A stretch of 64,000 bases of DNA from Multivorans sp965116445. GTDB lineage: Bacteria > Acidobacteriota > Thermoanaerobaculia > Multivoradales > Multivoraceae. The stretch covers positions 2,170,001 through 2,234,000 of the forward strand of contig OZ220688.1 in NCBI GenBank assembly GCA_965116445.1, given 5' to 3'. The notes beneath the pieces were generated by a model, which saw nothing but the letters and a program-made list of their open reading frames with translations, had not been told where the DNA came from and did not search any database. Positions 28,131 to 36,633 of this stretch are shown here, piece after piece (the first letter of the stretch is position 1; each line of letters begins with the position of its first letter). The translations under genes and the position numbers were made by a program.

Positions 28131-29005
28131 GCGAGCAGCGCCCCGCCGCCGCGACCGACCGCCTGCCGGTGCTCAAGACCCACAAGGTCTACGTCGGCGG
28201 GAAGTTCCCGCGTTCCGAGTCCGGCCGCTTCGACCGGGCCCTGGCGTCCGACGGCACGCCGGTCGCGAACATCTGCCGCTGCTCGCGCAAGGACGTGCGG
28301 GACGCCGTGACCGCTGCCCGTTCCGCCCAGGCCGGCTGGGCCGCGCGCACCGCCTACAACCGCGGACAGATCCTCTACCGGATCGCCGAGATGCTGGAAG
28401 GCCGAAGCGCGCAGTTTGAGGCCCTGCTCGCGGCCGGCGGCACCGCGCCCGGCGACGCCGCGGCCGAAGTCCAGGCCGCCACGGATCGGCTCGTCCACTA
28501 CGCCGGCTGGACGGACAAGTTCCAACAGGTGTTCTCCGCCGTGAACCCGGTCGCCTCGTCGCACTTCAACTTCTCGATCCTCGAGCCCGTGGGCGTCGTC
28601 GGCGTGCTGGCGCCCGAGTCGCCGCTGCTCGGCCTCGTTTCCTCGATCGCCCCCGCGATCGCCGGCGGCAACACGACGGTGGTACTGGTCACCGGCAGCC
28701 AACCGCTCCCGGCCGTGACCTTCGGCGAGGTCCTCAACTCCTCGGATGTTCCCGGCGGCGTCGTGAACATCCTGACCGGTCGCCGGGACGAGATGCTCGC
28801 GCCGCTCGCCGCCCACCGCGACGTCGACGCGCTGCTCCTCTGCACCGCCGACCCGGAAGTCGGCAAATCCGCCGAGATCGAGGCCGTCCACAACCTGAAG
28901 CGCGTTCTCCACCGCCCTCACGACGACTGGGCGGAAATCCAGAGTCCCTACGAAATCACCGACCTCCAGGAAGTGAAGACGACATGGCACCCGATCGGGA
29001 GTTAG
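28127..29005 (+). CDS. Truncated aldehyde dehydrogenase-like protein lacking the catalytic half
   Basis: A 292-residue protein matching the N-terminal cofactor-binding domain of ALDHs (EPVGVVGVLAPESPLLGLVSSIAPAIAGG; VPGGVVNILTGRRDEM). It stops just where the catalytic Glu and Cys segments should begin, so it cannot be a normal dehydrogenase. The end (ITDLQEVKTTWHPIGS) is a clean C-terminus without frameshift signs. Coupling to the full-length ALDH by an ATGA overlap suggests a partner subunit. I believe the deoC-ALDH-short ALDH order recurs in other phyla, but that is from memory. Confidence 0.85.
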   Translation: MSEQRPAAATDRLPVLKTHKVYVGGKFPRSESGRFDRALASDGTPVANICRCSRKDVRDAVTAARSAQAGWAARTAYNRGQILYRIAEMLEGRSAQFEALLAAGGTAPGDAAAEVQAATDRLVHYAGWTDKFQQVFSAVNPVASSHFNFSILEPVGVVGVLAPESPLLGLVSSIAPAIAGGNTTVVLVTGSQPLPAVTFGEVLNSSDVPGGVVNILTGRRDEMLAPLAAHRDVDALLLCTADPEVGKSAEIEAVHNLKRVLHRPHDDWAEIQSPYEITDLQEVKTTWHPIGS

Positions 29006-29523
29006 ACGAAGGCGCGGCTTCGCGCACGCAGAACGAGAACGGCGCCCACCAGGCGCGCACCGGCACGCCGGCCGAGAAGAGCCAGCAGGCCGGGGAAATG
29101 GAACTCCCGCTTCATGCCCGCAACCGCGCCGCCGAACTCGTCAAGTCGCCCGACAAGCTCCGGGAGATGGTCGAGGAAGCAAGAGAGAAGGCGAACGCCA
29201 CGGGCGCTTCATCCCGTCCCCTCGCCGGAGTCATCGAAGACCTGAAGACGATGTTCGAACTGCTTCGAGCCGTCGCCAGGGGCTCCTACCGCGTCAGGAA
29301 GGAAACCCTGATCCTGATCGCCGGCGCCGTCCTCTACTTCGTGATTCCAATCGATGTCATCCCGGACTTCATCCCGGTGGCGGGCTTCCTCGACGACGCT
29401 GCCGTCATCGCCTGGGTGGTCAAGACCTGCAAGACCGAGATCGACCTCTTCCGGGCTCTGACGACCAACGGCAGCGGCTCGACCGAGCCCTCGGTCGAGC
29501 CGGCCGAGCCGACCGTCGTCTGA
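28984..29523 (+). CDS. YkvA/DUF1232 membrane protein
   Basis: A 179-residue protein with a hydrophilic, charged N-terminal half and a DUF1232 core: TLILIAGAVLYFVIPIDVIPDFIPVAGFLDDAAVIAWVVK, with the typical double PxDxIPD-like motif and membrane segment. It overlaps the end of the truncated ALDH gene by 22 nt. DUF1232 proteins have no settled function; membrane association is expected. Confidence 0.85.
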   Translation: MAPDRELDEGAASRTQNENGAHQARTGTPAEKSQQAGEMELPLHARNRAAELVKSPDKLREMVEEAREKANATGASSRPLAGVIEDLKTMFELLRAVARGSYRVRKETLILIAGAVLYFVIPIDVIPDFIPVAGFLDDAAVIAWVVKTCKTEIDLFRALTTNGSGSTEPSVEPAEPTVV

Positions 29524-29631
29524 CCCCAGGCGCTGTACGGGCTTCTCGGACCTGTTTCGCCTCAGCAGCGGCGGGATGACCGTCCGCTACGCGCTGGACG
29601 CCGATACGTAGCTGCCGCGACCCTCGTCACG

Positions 29632-30234
29632 CTACCGGTACGGAAACAGCCTCCCTACTTCGAGATCGATCTCCACGCCCGGCACTCGCAGGCGATCGCC
29701 GCTGTCGTGGACCGAGCGCTCCCCATAGCCCTCCGGCCCAGGTACGGAGTGCACTTCGACGGTGCGACTGCCCAGATCGACCAGCCAGAACTGCCGTATG
29801 CCATGGCGGGCGTAGAGCTGCGCCTTGACTCGGCGATCGTAGTCGAGGGTCGTGTCCGAGACCTCGATGACCAGAAGCACGTCCTCGGGCTGGGGGAGCC
29901 TCTCGCTGTACGCGTCGTCGCGTCTGACGAGGACGCATACGTCGGGCTCCGGTTCCGCGGTCTCCCCGAGTTGGATCGGGCTCTGAACCCGGATGGAAGT
30001 GCGGTAGTCGACCGCGCGGATGAGCAACTCGGCAAGGATGTCGACACAGGCCGCGTGGCGGCTGCCGACGGGGGACATCACGACGATTTCTCCTTCGATG
30101 AGCTCGACCCGGTCGTCTTCGCCCAGGATTCCCGCCCGCGCCATCGCGTGGTAGTCGTCCACCGTGAACAACCGTCTGGCGGGCATGACGGGCGGCGTCC
30201 CCTCCGCACTCGTGCTTCGCACGGCCATCGTCAT
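29632..30234 (-). CDS. Uma2-family (DUF820) protein, second copy
   Basis: A 200-residue Uma2 protein from MTMAVRSTS. It has one N-terminal motif (ARRLFTVDDYHAMARAGIL), then GEIVVMSPVGSRHAAC, EPEPDVCVLVRR and LVIEVSDTTLDYDRRVKAQLYARHG. It is clearly paralogous to the gene at 24904-25623, which has a duplicated N-terminal motif. The long open frame to 31620 upstream is antisense to the DUF819 gene and is not coding. Confidence 0.83.
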   Translation of the reverse strand: MTMAVRSTSAEGTPPVMPARRLFTVDDYHAMARAGILGEDDRVELIEGEIVVMSPVGSRHAACVDILAELLIRAVDYRTSIRVQSPIQLGETAEPEPDVCVLVRRDDAYSERLPQPEDVLLVIEVSDTTLDYDRRVKAQLYARHGIRQFWLVDLGSRTVEVHSVPGPEGYGERSVHDSGDRLRVPGVEIDLEVGRLFPYR

Positions 30235-30353
30235 GCCGACGATCCTATCCGCCGAAGCGAGCCGCACGGTGGCTGGCGATACGGACCCGGCCGAGCCGAC
30301 CGTCGTCTGATCCCGGGCCACAGCGCGTACGCTCGCTCCGGCAGCGCTGCCGC

Positions 30354-31571
30354 CTACAACGAGGCCGCGCCGTGGTACGCCCGCGCCACCCAGGCCATGA
30401 GCTGAGCGCAGAGCAGCCCCAGCGGCGTACCGACCAGGTTGCCGAGCACGCCCATCAACACGCCGACCGCGGCGAGGGCGGGCTGGAAGACGCCGGCGAC
30501 GACCGGGGTCGAGATCACCCCGCCGACGTTGCCCATGCTGCCGGTCGCGAACAGGAACAACGGCGCGCGCAGCAGGCGCATGGCCACGTACAGGCAGGCG
30601 ACGTGGATGCCGATCCACACGGCGCCGACCGCGAGGACCTGGGGCGCCTCGACGATCGCGGCCAGGTTGCCGCCGGCGCCCATCGTCGCGACCATCAGGT
30701 AAAGGCCGCCGTAGGCCACCGGGGTCGCGCCCCGGTGGTCCAGGCGGCGAATCGGCGTGAAGGACAACCCCAAGCCGAACGCCACGACGAGCAGGATGCC
30801 CCAGGTGAAGTGCGAGAGCACGGAACCCACCTGCGGCAACAGCTCGCCGCCCCGCATGCACAGCCAGCTCCCGACCAGGCCGACGCCGAGCATCGTGGCG
30901 AAGGCCGGCAGGGTGATCGGCCGGGCCTTCTCCTTCTGGACCTTCTGCAGCCGCTCGTTCAGCCGGTCGAGTTCCTCGCGGCGCGCCCGGTGGCGGCGGT
31001 CGATCCGGTTCTGGTGGCCGCTCAGGAGAATGATGATCGACATCCAGCCGTAGCCGACGACCGAGTCGACGATGATCATCGGAGCGAAGATGTCGTCCGG
31101 AGCGCCAACGCCTTCCTTGATCGCGATCATGTTCGAGAGGCCGCCGATCCACGAACCGGAGAGGGCCGCCAGACCCTTCCAGGCCTGCGGGTCGAGGAAG
31201 GGCTGGAAGATCGCCAGCGCGATCGGACCGCCAATCACGATGCCGACCGAGCCGGCGAGCAGCATCGCAGCCGCCAGCGGTCCCAGCCGCTTGATCGCCG
31301 GCACGTCCGTCGCCAGGACCAGGAGCAGCAGGGCGCACGGCATCAGGTAGTCCGTGCACCAGTCGTAGAACGGCGACGCGGCCGGCGTGATGCCGACGGT
31401 GGTCAGGACGACCGGCAGCAGGTAGATCCAGACGATCGGCGGCAGGGTCCGGAACAGCCGCTCGAAGGCCGGGGTCTGCGCCAGCGCGAAGATCAGCGCG
31501 ACGAAGCCGGCGAAGAAGACGAGCAGCGCGGTCGGATCGTTGATCAGCGCCTGCTCCGCCATCTCCGGCAT
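30354..31571 (-). CDS. DUF819-family multi-pass membrane protein
   Basis: A 405-residue membrane protein with about ten hydrophobic helices and one charged cytoplasmic loop (QNRIDRRHRARREELDRLNERLQKVQKEKARP). Conserved DUF819 pieces include LSGSWIGGLSNMIAIKEG, MGAGGNLAAIVEAP and TGSMGNVGGVISTPVVAG, a two-fold repeat resembling secondary transporters. No function is established; transport of an anion or small metabolite is plausible. It is divergent from the inositol-phosphatase-like gene. Confidence 0.85.
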   Translation of the reverse strand: MPEMAEQALINDPTALLVFFAGFVALIFALAQTPAFERLFRTLPPIVWIYLLPVVLTTVGITPAASPFYDWCTDYLMPCALLLLVLATDVPAIKRLGPLAAAMLLAGSVGIVIGGPIALAIFQPFLDPQAWKGLAALSGSWIGGLSNMIAIKEGVGAPDDIFAPMIIVDSVVGYGWMSIIILLSGHQNRIDRRHRARREELDRLNERLQKVQKEKARPITLPAFATMLGVGLVGSWLCMRGGELLPQVGSVLSHFTWGILLVVAFGLGLSFTPIRRLDHRGATPVAYGGLYLMVATMGAGGNLAAIVEAPQVLAVGAVWIGIHVACLYVAMRLLRAPLFLFATGSMGNVGGVISTPVVAGVFQPALAAVGVLMGVLGNLVGTPLGLLCAQLMAWVARAYHGAASL

Positions 31572-31695
31572 TGTAGTCGCCGGGCGCAGGGGCTGGCGCC
31601 GGCAATCCCCTGGGCCGCATCCAGGGCGGTTCGGGGCGCCGGCCCCTCGCCAGCTCGCCGGGTGACTCGCCGCGGCTCCGCGCTAACCTCGCTGT

Positions 31696-32481
31696 GTGAC
31701 GAACTACGAGGCCGAACTCGATTTCGCGGTCGAGACCGCCTGGATCGCCGGCCAGTTCACGCTCGAGTTCTTCCGGCTCGGCGTCGAGGCGGAACTCAAG
31801 AGCGACATGACGCCGGTCACCGAGGCCGACCGGGGCGCGGAGGAGTTGATCCGCTCACGAATCGCTGAGACGTTCCCTGGCGACGTCGTTGTCGGTGAGG
31901 AGTTCGGGGCGAGCGATGGGGCGGCCGACTCGGAAGGCGCCCGTGGGCGCCACTGGTACGTCGACCCGATCGACGGCACCCGCTCCTTCGTCCGCGGCGT
32001 GCCTCTCTACGGCATCCTGATCGGCCTGGAAGTCAACGGACGCGTCGAGGTCGGCGTCGCCCACTTCCCGGGCATCGGCGAGACCGTGGCCGCCGCCGCC
32101 GGTCACGGCTGCACGCTGAACGGCGAGCCGGCGCGGGTCTGCGCGACGGGCAGCCTGAGCGAGGGCTACGTCTCCTTCGGCGACCCCGGCCTCTTCGTCG
32201 ACCCGCGGCATCGAACGGCGTGGAGACGAATGATGGAGAACACCGCCTACCGGGTCGGCTGGTCCGACGCCTACGGCCACGCCCTGGTCGCCACCGGCCG
32301 GCTCGAACTCATGGTCGATCCCAAGATGAGCGCCTGGGACTGTGGGCCCTTCCCCGTCATCCTTCGCGAAGCCGGCGGCTACTTCGGCGACTGGAACGGC
32401 AACGAGACGATCCACTGCGGCCGTGCGTTCAGCACCACCCGCCGGCTCCTGCCGGAGGCGCTGGAACTGCTCGGCGACTAA
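31696..32481 (+). CDS. Inositol monophosphatase-family phosphatase (histidinol-phosphatase-like)
   Basis: A 261-residue Mg-dependent phosphatase. Metal site: GEEFGA (Glu), YVDPIDGTRSFVRG (the DPIDGT signature) and the distal AWDCGPFPVILREAGG. The form of these motifs is closest to HisN-type histidinol phosphatases, but IMPases are hard to separate by motif alone. A GTG at 31696 is the start. It converges on the DUF2007 gene, with a strong hairpin between. Confidence 0.85.
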   Translation: MTNYEAELDFAVETAWIAGQFTLEFFRLGVEAELKSDMTPVTEADRGAEELIRSRIAETFPGDVVVGEEFGASDGAADSEGARGRHWYVDPIDGTRSFVRGVPLYGILIGLEVNGRVEVGVAHFPGIGETVAAAAGHGCTLNGEPARVCATGSLSEGYVSFGDPGLFVDPRHRTAWRRMMENTAYRVGWSDAYGHALVATGRLELMVDPKMSAWDCGPFPVILREAGGYFGDWNGNETIHCGRAFSTTRRLLPEALELLGD

Positions 32482-32507
32482 GAGGCTGGGGGCGCAGGGC
32501 CGCCATC

Positions 32508-32531
32508 CGTGCGCCCGATGACGGGCGCACG
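32508..32531. terminator. Perfect 10-bp hairpin between convergent genes
   Basis: CGTGCGCCCG, loop ATGA, CGGGCGCACG: a perfect 10-bp stem 26 bases after the phosphatase stop and before the end of the opposing DUF2007 gene. There is no T-run on either side, so it would be an atypical bidirectional terminator or an mRNA-stabilising hairpin. Confidence 0.5.
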
Positions 32532-32603
32532 AACTGGTTCACGGGTGGCCCGGATCGCGCCCCGGGTTCTGGCCGGGTTCTGGCCGGCATCCGCCGGATG
32601 CCT

Positions 32604-32861
32604 TCAGCCGTTGTCACCCGGCGGCTCCTCGCCCTCTCCGAGCGGCTCGGCAAAGCAGCTCAACAACTCCTTGACCTCGTCCAGCCGGTTGTCCGGCACG
32701 CACAGGGACACCGGAACGGGCGACTTCCCGACCATCCCCATGCCGAACATGCCGACTCCGGCGCTCTGCACCAGGAACGGGATCTCGTACTGATCCAGGG
32801 CATGGCCGATCGTCTCGGCCTCCAGCCGGGAATCGAACTTGGCGAGTTCAACGAACTTCAC
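32604..32861 (-). CDS. DUF2007 putative signal-transducing protein
   Basis: An 85-residue protein with the DUF2007 pattern: MKFVELAKFDSRLEAETIGHALDQYEIPFLVQS, then PVSLCVPDNRLDEVKELLS. The family is a small alpha/beta fold, often called putative signal transducing protein, with no defined partner. It overlaps the MaoC gene upstream by four bases (ATGA), so it is translated with it. Confidence 0.82.
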   Translation of the reverse strand: MKFVELAKFDSRLEAETIGHALDQYEIPFLVQSAGVGMFGMGMVGKSPVPVSLCVPDNRLDEVKELLSCFAEPLGEGEEPPGDNG

Positions 32862-33322
32862 GCGTCCTCTCCCTCCGGGACCTTCAACATCAACCCCAGC
32901 CGGGTGCAGCGAGCCACCAGCTCGTCGCGCTGGTTGTAGGCGCGGTGCTCGAAGGTCACGATGCCTGCGTTGGGCCGTGAGCGGCTCTCCCGCTTGTCCT
33001 TGATCTCGGTCTCGATCCGCAGCGTGTCGCCGTGGAACACGGGCCGCGGAAAGACGACGTCGTTCCAGCCCAGGTTGGCGACCGTCGTGCCGAGGGTCGT
33101 GTCACCGACCGAGACGCCGACCATCAGGCTGAGCGTGAAGCAACTGTTCACGATCCGCTCGCCGAACTCGCTGTTCTTCATCGCCTCGGCGTTCAAGTGG
33201 AGCGCCGCCGGGTTGTGGGTCATCGCGGTGAAGAAGACGTTGTCCGCCTCGGTCACGGTCCGGCGAAGAGCGTGGTCGAAGAGTTGCCCGACTTCGAACT
33301 GTTCGTAGTAGAGGCCAGCCAT
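32858..33322 (-). CDS. MaoC-family dehydratase (mesaconyl-CoA-hydratase-like)
   Basis: A 154-residue hot-dog protein: MAGLYYEQFEVGQLFDHALRRTVTEADN at the start and a catalytic segment FFTAMTHNPAALHLNAEAM, similar to MaoC proteins related to mesaconyl-CoA hydratase. It is the first gene of a two-gene unit with the DUF2007 protein and lies 10 bp after murA on the same strand. Substrate is not determined. Confidence 0.85.
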   Translation of the reverse strand: MAGLYYEQFEVGQLFDHALRRTVTEADNVFFTAMTHNPAALHLNAEAMKNSEFGERIVNSCFTLSLMVGVSVGDTTLGTTVANLGWNDVVFPRPVFHGDTLRIETEIKDKRESRSRPNAGIVTFEHRAYNQRDELVARCTRLGLMLKVPEGEDA

Positions 33323-33332
33323 GGACTGAACC

Positions 33333-34658
33333 CTAGCCGACCCGTTCGATGTCGGCGCCGAGCGACCGCAGCCGCTCGTCGATCCGCTCGTATCCCCGGT
33401 CGATCTGCTGCACGTTGTCGATCACGCTCCGGCCCTCGGCGCACAGGGCGGCGATCAGCATCGCCATGCCGGCCCGGATGTCCGGGCTCACCAGGTCCCG
33501 GCCGTAGAGCTTCGACGGCCCGCTGACGACGACCCGGTGCGGGTCGCAGAGGACGATCTGGGCCCCCATCGCGACCAGCCGGTCGACGAAGAACATGCGG
33601 GACTCGAACAGCTTCTCGTGGATCAGCACCGAGCCACGGCTCTGGGTCGCGCCGACCACGGCGATCGAGGTCAGGTCGGCGGGGAAACCCGGCCACGGCG
33701 CGTCCTCGACCTTCGGGATCGCGCCCTGGAGGTCGGTGCGCACGCTCAGCTCCTGGCCGCCCGGAACGAACAGGTCACGGCCGTCGGCGGAGATCTCGAA
33801 GTCGATCCCCAGGCGCCCGAACGCAAGCCGCGTCGCACGGTGCTCCATCGGGCGCGCGTTGGGAATCCGCAGTTCGCCTCCAGTCACGGCAGCCAGGGTA
33901 ATCAGGGATCCGACCTCGATGTAGTCCGGGCCGATCGCGAAGTCGGCGCCGCCGAGGCGCTCGACGCCCTGGACCACGAGGAGGTTCGTGCCGATACCGT
34001 CGATCGGGACCCCCATCGCTTCGAGTAGCCGGCAGAGATCCTGCACGTGGGGTTCGCTCGCCGCGTTGAGGATCCGGGTCTCGCCCTCCGCGAGAGTAGC
34101 CGCCATCACGGCGTTCTCGGTCCCCGTGACGGAAGCCTCGTCGAGAAAGATCTCGGCGCCGCGGAGCCGGCCGTCGGCGGCCTCGACACGGCACTCGAGT
34201 CCGCCGCGGGGGCAGAGCGTGATTTCGGCGCCCAGGGCCTCGAGCGCCAGCACGTGGGTGTCGAGTCGTCGACGGCCGATGACGTCCCCGCCCGGAGGCG
34301 GCATCCTCACCTGTCCGCGCCGCGCGAGCAGCGGTCCCGCGAGCAGGATCGAAGCGCGGATCGCCCGGCAGAGCTCCGGATCCGGATCCTCGTCACCGAG
34401 GCCGGCGGCACAGACCCGCACCGTGTCGTCATCGACGAACTCAGCCTCAGCGCCGAGTTGACGCAGCAACCCGATCTGCGCCTCCACATCCCGAATGCGC
34501 GGCACGTTGTGGAGCGTGACCTCCTCGTCGGTCAGGAGCGCGGCCGCGAGGATCGGCAGGGCCGCGTTCTTGTTGCCGCGCGCTTCCAGCGTCCCCGCGA
34601 TCGGTCTGCCGCCCTCGATCACGAACTGGGAACGCGGCATGTGTCCGGCTACTTCCAT
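33333..34658 (-). CDS. murA: UDP-N-acetylglucosamine 1-carboxyvinyltransferase with Asp at the catalytic Cys position
   Basis: A 441-residue EPT-fold enzyme adding enolpyruvate to UDP-GlcNAc, the first step of peptidoglycan synthesis. The GNKNAALPILAAALLT lysine loop is present. In the active-site loop PPPGGDVIGRRRLDTH, residue 125 is Asp where E. coli MurA has Cys115. Asp at this place is known from mycobacteria and chlamydia and prevents fosfomycin alkylation. I chose the ATG at 34658, preceded by GAGGGAAG; the ATG at 34640 is possible. It is upstream of, and probably co-transcribed with, the MaoC and DUF2007 genes. Confidence 0.93.
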   Translation of the reverse strand: MEVAGHMPRSQFVIEGGRPIAGTLEARGNKNAALPILAAALLTDEEVTLHNVPRIRDVEAQIGLLRQLGAEAEFVDDDTVRVCAAGLGDEDPDPELCRAIRASILLAGPLLARRGQVRMPPPGGDVIGRRRLDTHVLALEALGAEITLCPRGGLECRVEAADGRLRGAEIFLDEASVTGTENAVMAATLAEGETRILNAASEPHVQDLCRLLEAMGVPIDGIGTNLLVVQGVERLGGADFAIGPDYIEVGSLITLAAVTGGELRIPNARPMEHRATRLAFGRLGIDFEISADGRDLFVPGGQELSVRTDLQGAIPKVEDAPWPGFPADLTSIAVVGATQSRGSVLIHEKLFESRMFFVDRLVAMGAQIVLCDPHRVVVSGPSKLYGRDLVSPDIRAGMAMLIAALCAEGRSVIDNVQQIDRGYERIDERLRSLGADIERVG

Positions 34659-34828
34659 CGATTGACTTCCCTCGAGTGACAAGTTGACCACAGGAACGTC
34701 GAGGCGGGCGCCTATCTTCCGGTCCCGACGATCCTGAAACTCCGGCAACGCTGCCACGTTGTACAGATGGACGGCCCACGAACAGGCCGCCAGCCCCTTC
34801 CGTTTGCATCAGCCAAGGAGACCGACAT

Positions 34829-35485
34829 ATGAAGAACCTCCACCACCATCGCTGGGCAACACTGGCCTTCGCCCTCCTGATTGCCCTCGTTCCCGGTGCA
34901 CTCCTGGCGCAGGATCAGGCCGATCCAGGCCAGGACGAGCGCTGGGAAGAAATCGGTCAGCGCTGGCAGGAATGGGGCGAGCGTTTCGGCCGCAGCTTCG
35001 AGGACGCCGACTGGGAGGCCCACGGCGAACACTGGGAAGAAGTAGGCAAGCACTGGGAGGAATGGGGCGAGCAGTTCGCCGCCTCCTTCGAGCACGCGTT
35101 CAACGAAGAGGAGTGGGACGCCTGGGCCGAGCAGTTCGAGGACATGGAGCACCCGGACGGCGAAGTCGACTGGGATCGCTTCGAACAGTTCTGGGAGGAG
35201 TTCGGCGAACGCTTCGGCGCCTCTCTCGGCGAGGCGATGGAAGGCGCCGACTGGGAGACCTTCGGCGAAGCGATCGGCGCGTTCGGGGAGCAGATGGGCG
35301 AACTCGCCGAACTGATTGCGGCCAGCCTGGAGACCGCCGACTGGGAAGGCTTCGCCGATCTCGTAGGCGAGACGGTCGAACAGGCGGTCGAACACGCCGA
35401 TGAAGCGACGGAGGCCGCCGAGGAAGCAGCCGAGGCGGCCACCGAGGCAGCGGAAGAAGCGGTCGAAGCAGCGGTCGACGCATAG
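34829..35485 (+). CDS. Exported acidic Trp-rich repeat protein, function unknown
   Basis: A 218-residue protein with a clear signal peptide (FALLIALVPGALLAQ, cleavage near residue 28) and AAGGAG before the ATG. The mature part is very acidic and built from short degenerate repeats of the type W-E/Q-E-x-G-x-x-W/F-x-E-W-G-E-x-F (for example RWQEWGERFG, HWEEWGEQFA, FWEEFGERFG). The C-terminus is an Ala/Glu run (ATEAAEEAAEAATEAAEEA) that should be helical. No Cys, no known domain. It is monocistronic and divergent from murA. I do not recognise a family; a periplasmic amphipathic helical protein is the most I can say. Confidence 0.75.
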   Translation: MKNLHHHRWATLAFALLIALVPGALLAQDQADPGQDERWEEIGQRWQEWGERFGRSFEDADWEAHGEHWEEVGKHWEEWGEQFAASFEHAFNEEEWDAWAEQFEDMEHPDGEVDWDRFEQFWEEFGERFGASLGEAMEGADWETFGEAIGAFGEQMGELAELIAASLETADWEGFADLVGETVEQAVEHADEATEAAEEAAEAATEAAEEAVEAAVDA

Positions 35486-35553
35486 CGGGCGCGCCCGGAA
35501 CGGGTGCGCCTTGCTGACTGTAGGCTGTGCGCTTCACGACCCACGGAGCGCAT

Positions 35554-36507
35554 ATGCCAGTCGACCCCCAGGTGCAGGCCTTCCTCGACGCCCAGGTGCA
35601 GGCCGCCGTAGCGAACCAGGTTCCCCCGATCACGGAACAGACCGTCGAGATGGCCCGAGCGGGCTACCTCGCGGTCGCCGAGATGCTGGGCCAGGGGCCG
35701 GAGGTGCACACCGAGGACTCCGCCGTTCCCGGCCCGGCCGGCGACATTCCGGTGCGCCTCTACCGCCCGAAGGACACCAGCGGCGACGCGCTGCCGATCC
35801 TCGTCTACTACCACGGCGGCGGCTGGGTGGTCGGCGACCTGGACACTCACGACTACGCCTGCCGCGAACTCTGCGTGGGCGCCCGCTGCCTCGTTGTCTC
35901 CGTCGACTACCGACTCGCGCCCGAGGCCCGGTTCCCGGCCGCCGCCCTCGACTCCTGGGCCGCCCTCCAGTGGGTTGCCGCGAACGCCGAGGACCTGGGC
36001 GGCGACCCGGGCCGCCTGGCCGTCGGCGGCGACAGCGCCGGCGGCAACCTCGCCGCTGTGGTGAGCCTGCTCGCCCGGGACAACGGCGGCCCGAAGCTCG
36101 CCTTCCAGCTCCTGGTCTATCCCGCGGTCGACATGGACTTCAGCCGCCCCTCGATCGAGGAGAACGCGGACGGCTACGTGCTCACGAAGGACCACATGAT
36201 CTGGTTCCGGGGCCACTACCTCCGCTCCGACGCGGACCGCGCCGACTTCCGCGCCTCGCCGCTGCTGGCCTCCGACCACAGCGACCTGCCGCCGGCGCTC
36301 GTGATCACCGCCGAGTTCGACCCCCTCCGTGACGAAGGCAGGGATTACGCCGAGACCCTCCAGGCCGCCGGCGTCCCGACCACGCTCTCGAACTACGACG
36401 GCCAGGTCCACGTCTTCTTCCAGCTCTCCCCCATCCTCGACGGCGGCCGCAAGGCCGTCGACGAGGCCTGCGCCGCGCTGCGCCGGGCCTTCGACGCCCC
36501 AGCATAG
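35554..36507 (+). CDS. Alpha/beta hydrolase of the HSL (GDSAG) esterase family
   Basis: A 317-residue hydrolase. The oxyanion-hole motif YYHGGGWVVGD, the nucleophile elbow GGDSAGGNLA and the C-terminal catalytic residues in TAEFDPLRDEG and GQVHVFF match hormone-sensitive-lipase-type esterases. I chose the ATG at 35554, preceded by GGAG, over the GTG at 35527. No signal peptide, so it is cytoplasmic. Substrate is unknown; this family takes short-chain esters. Confidence 0.88.
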   Translation: MPVDPQVQAFLDAQVQAAVANQVPPITEQTVEMARAGYLAVAEMLGQGPEVHTEDSAVPGPAGDIPVRLYRPKDTSGDALPILVYYHGGGWVVGDLDTHDYACRELCVGARCLVVSVDYRLAPEARFPAAALDSWAALQWVAANAEDLGGDPGRLAVGGDSAGGNLAAVVSLLARDNGGPKLAFQLLVYPAVDMDFSRPSIEENADGYVLTKDHMIWFRGHYLRSDADRADFRASPLLASDHSDLPPALVITAEFDPLRDEGRDYAETLQAAGVPTTLSNYDGQVHVFFQLSPILDGGRKAVDEACAALRRAFDAPA

Positions 36508-36633
36508 AACTCGCGTCTACCGAGCCGGCCGAGGGGCTCGGGCCTCGGCGCACTGGTCGAACGCGTCAGGCGCCGGCCGGTGGCAGACTAGGGATCCGAT
36601 GCCAGAGACCCGCCAGGACTCCGGAGGCTGCCC

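Noticed and set aside
30372..31868. Plus-strand open frame of 498 codons opposite the DUF819 gene
   Set aside because: Product is a low-complexity H/R/D/Q-rich chain, expected from the complement of a hydrophobic protein gene.
34759..35403. Alternative frame of 214 codons overlapping the Trp-rich protein gene
   Set aside because: Arg/Gly-rich shadow without a signal peptide or ribosome site; the other frame has AAGGAG, a signal peptide and a regular repeat.
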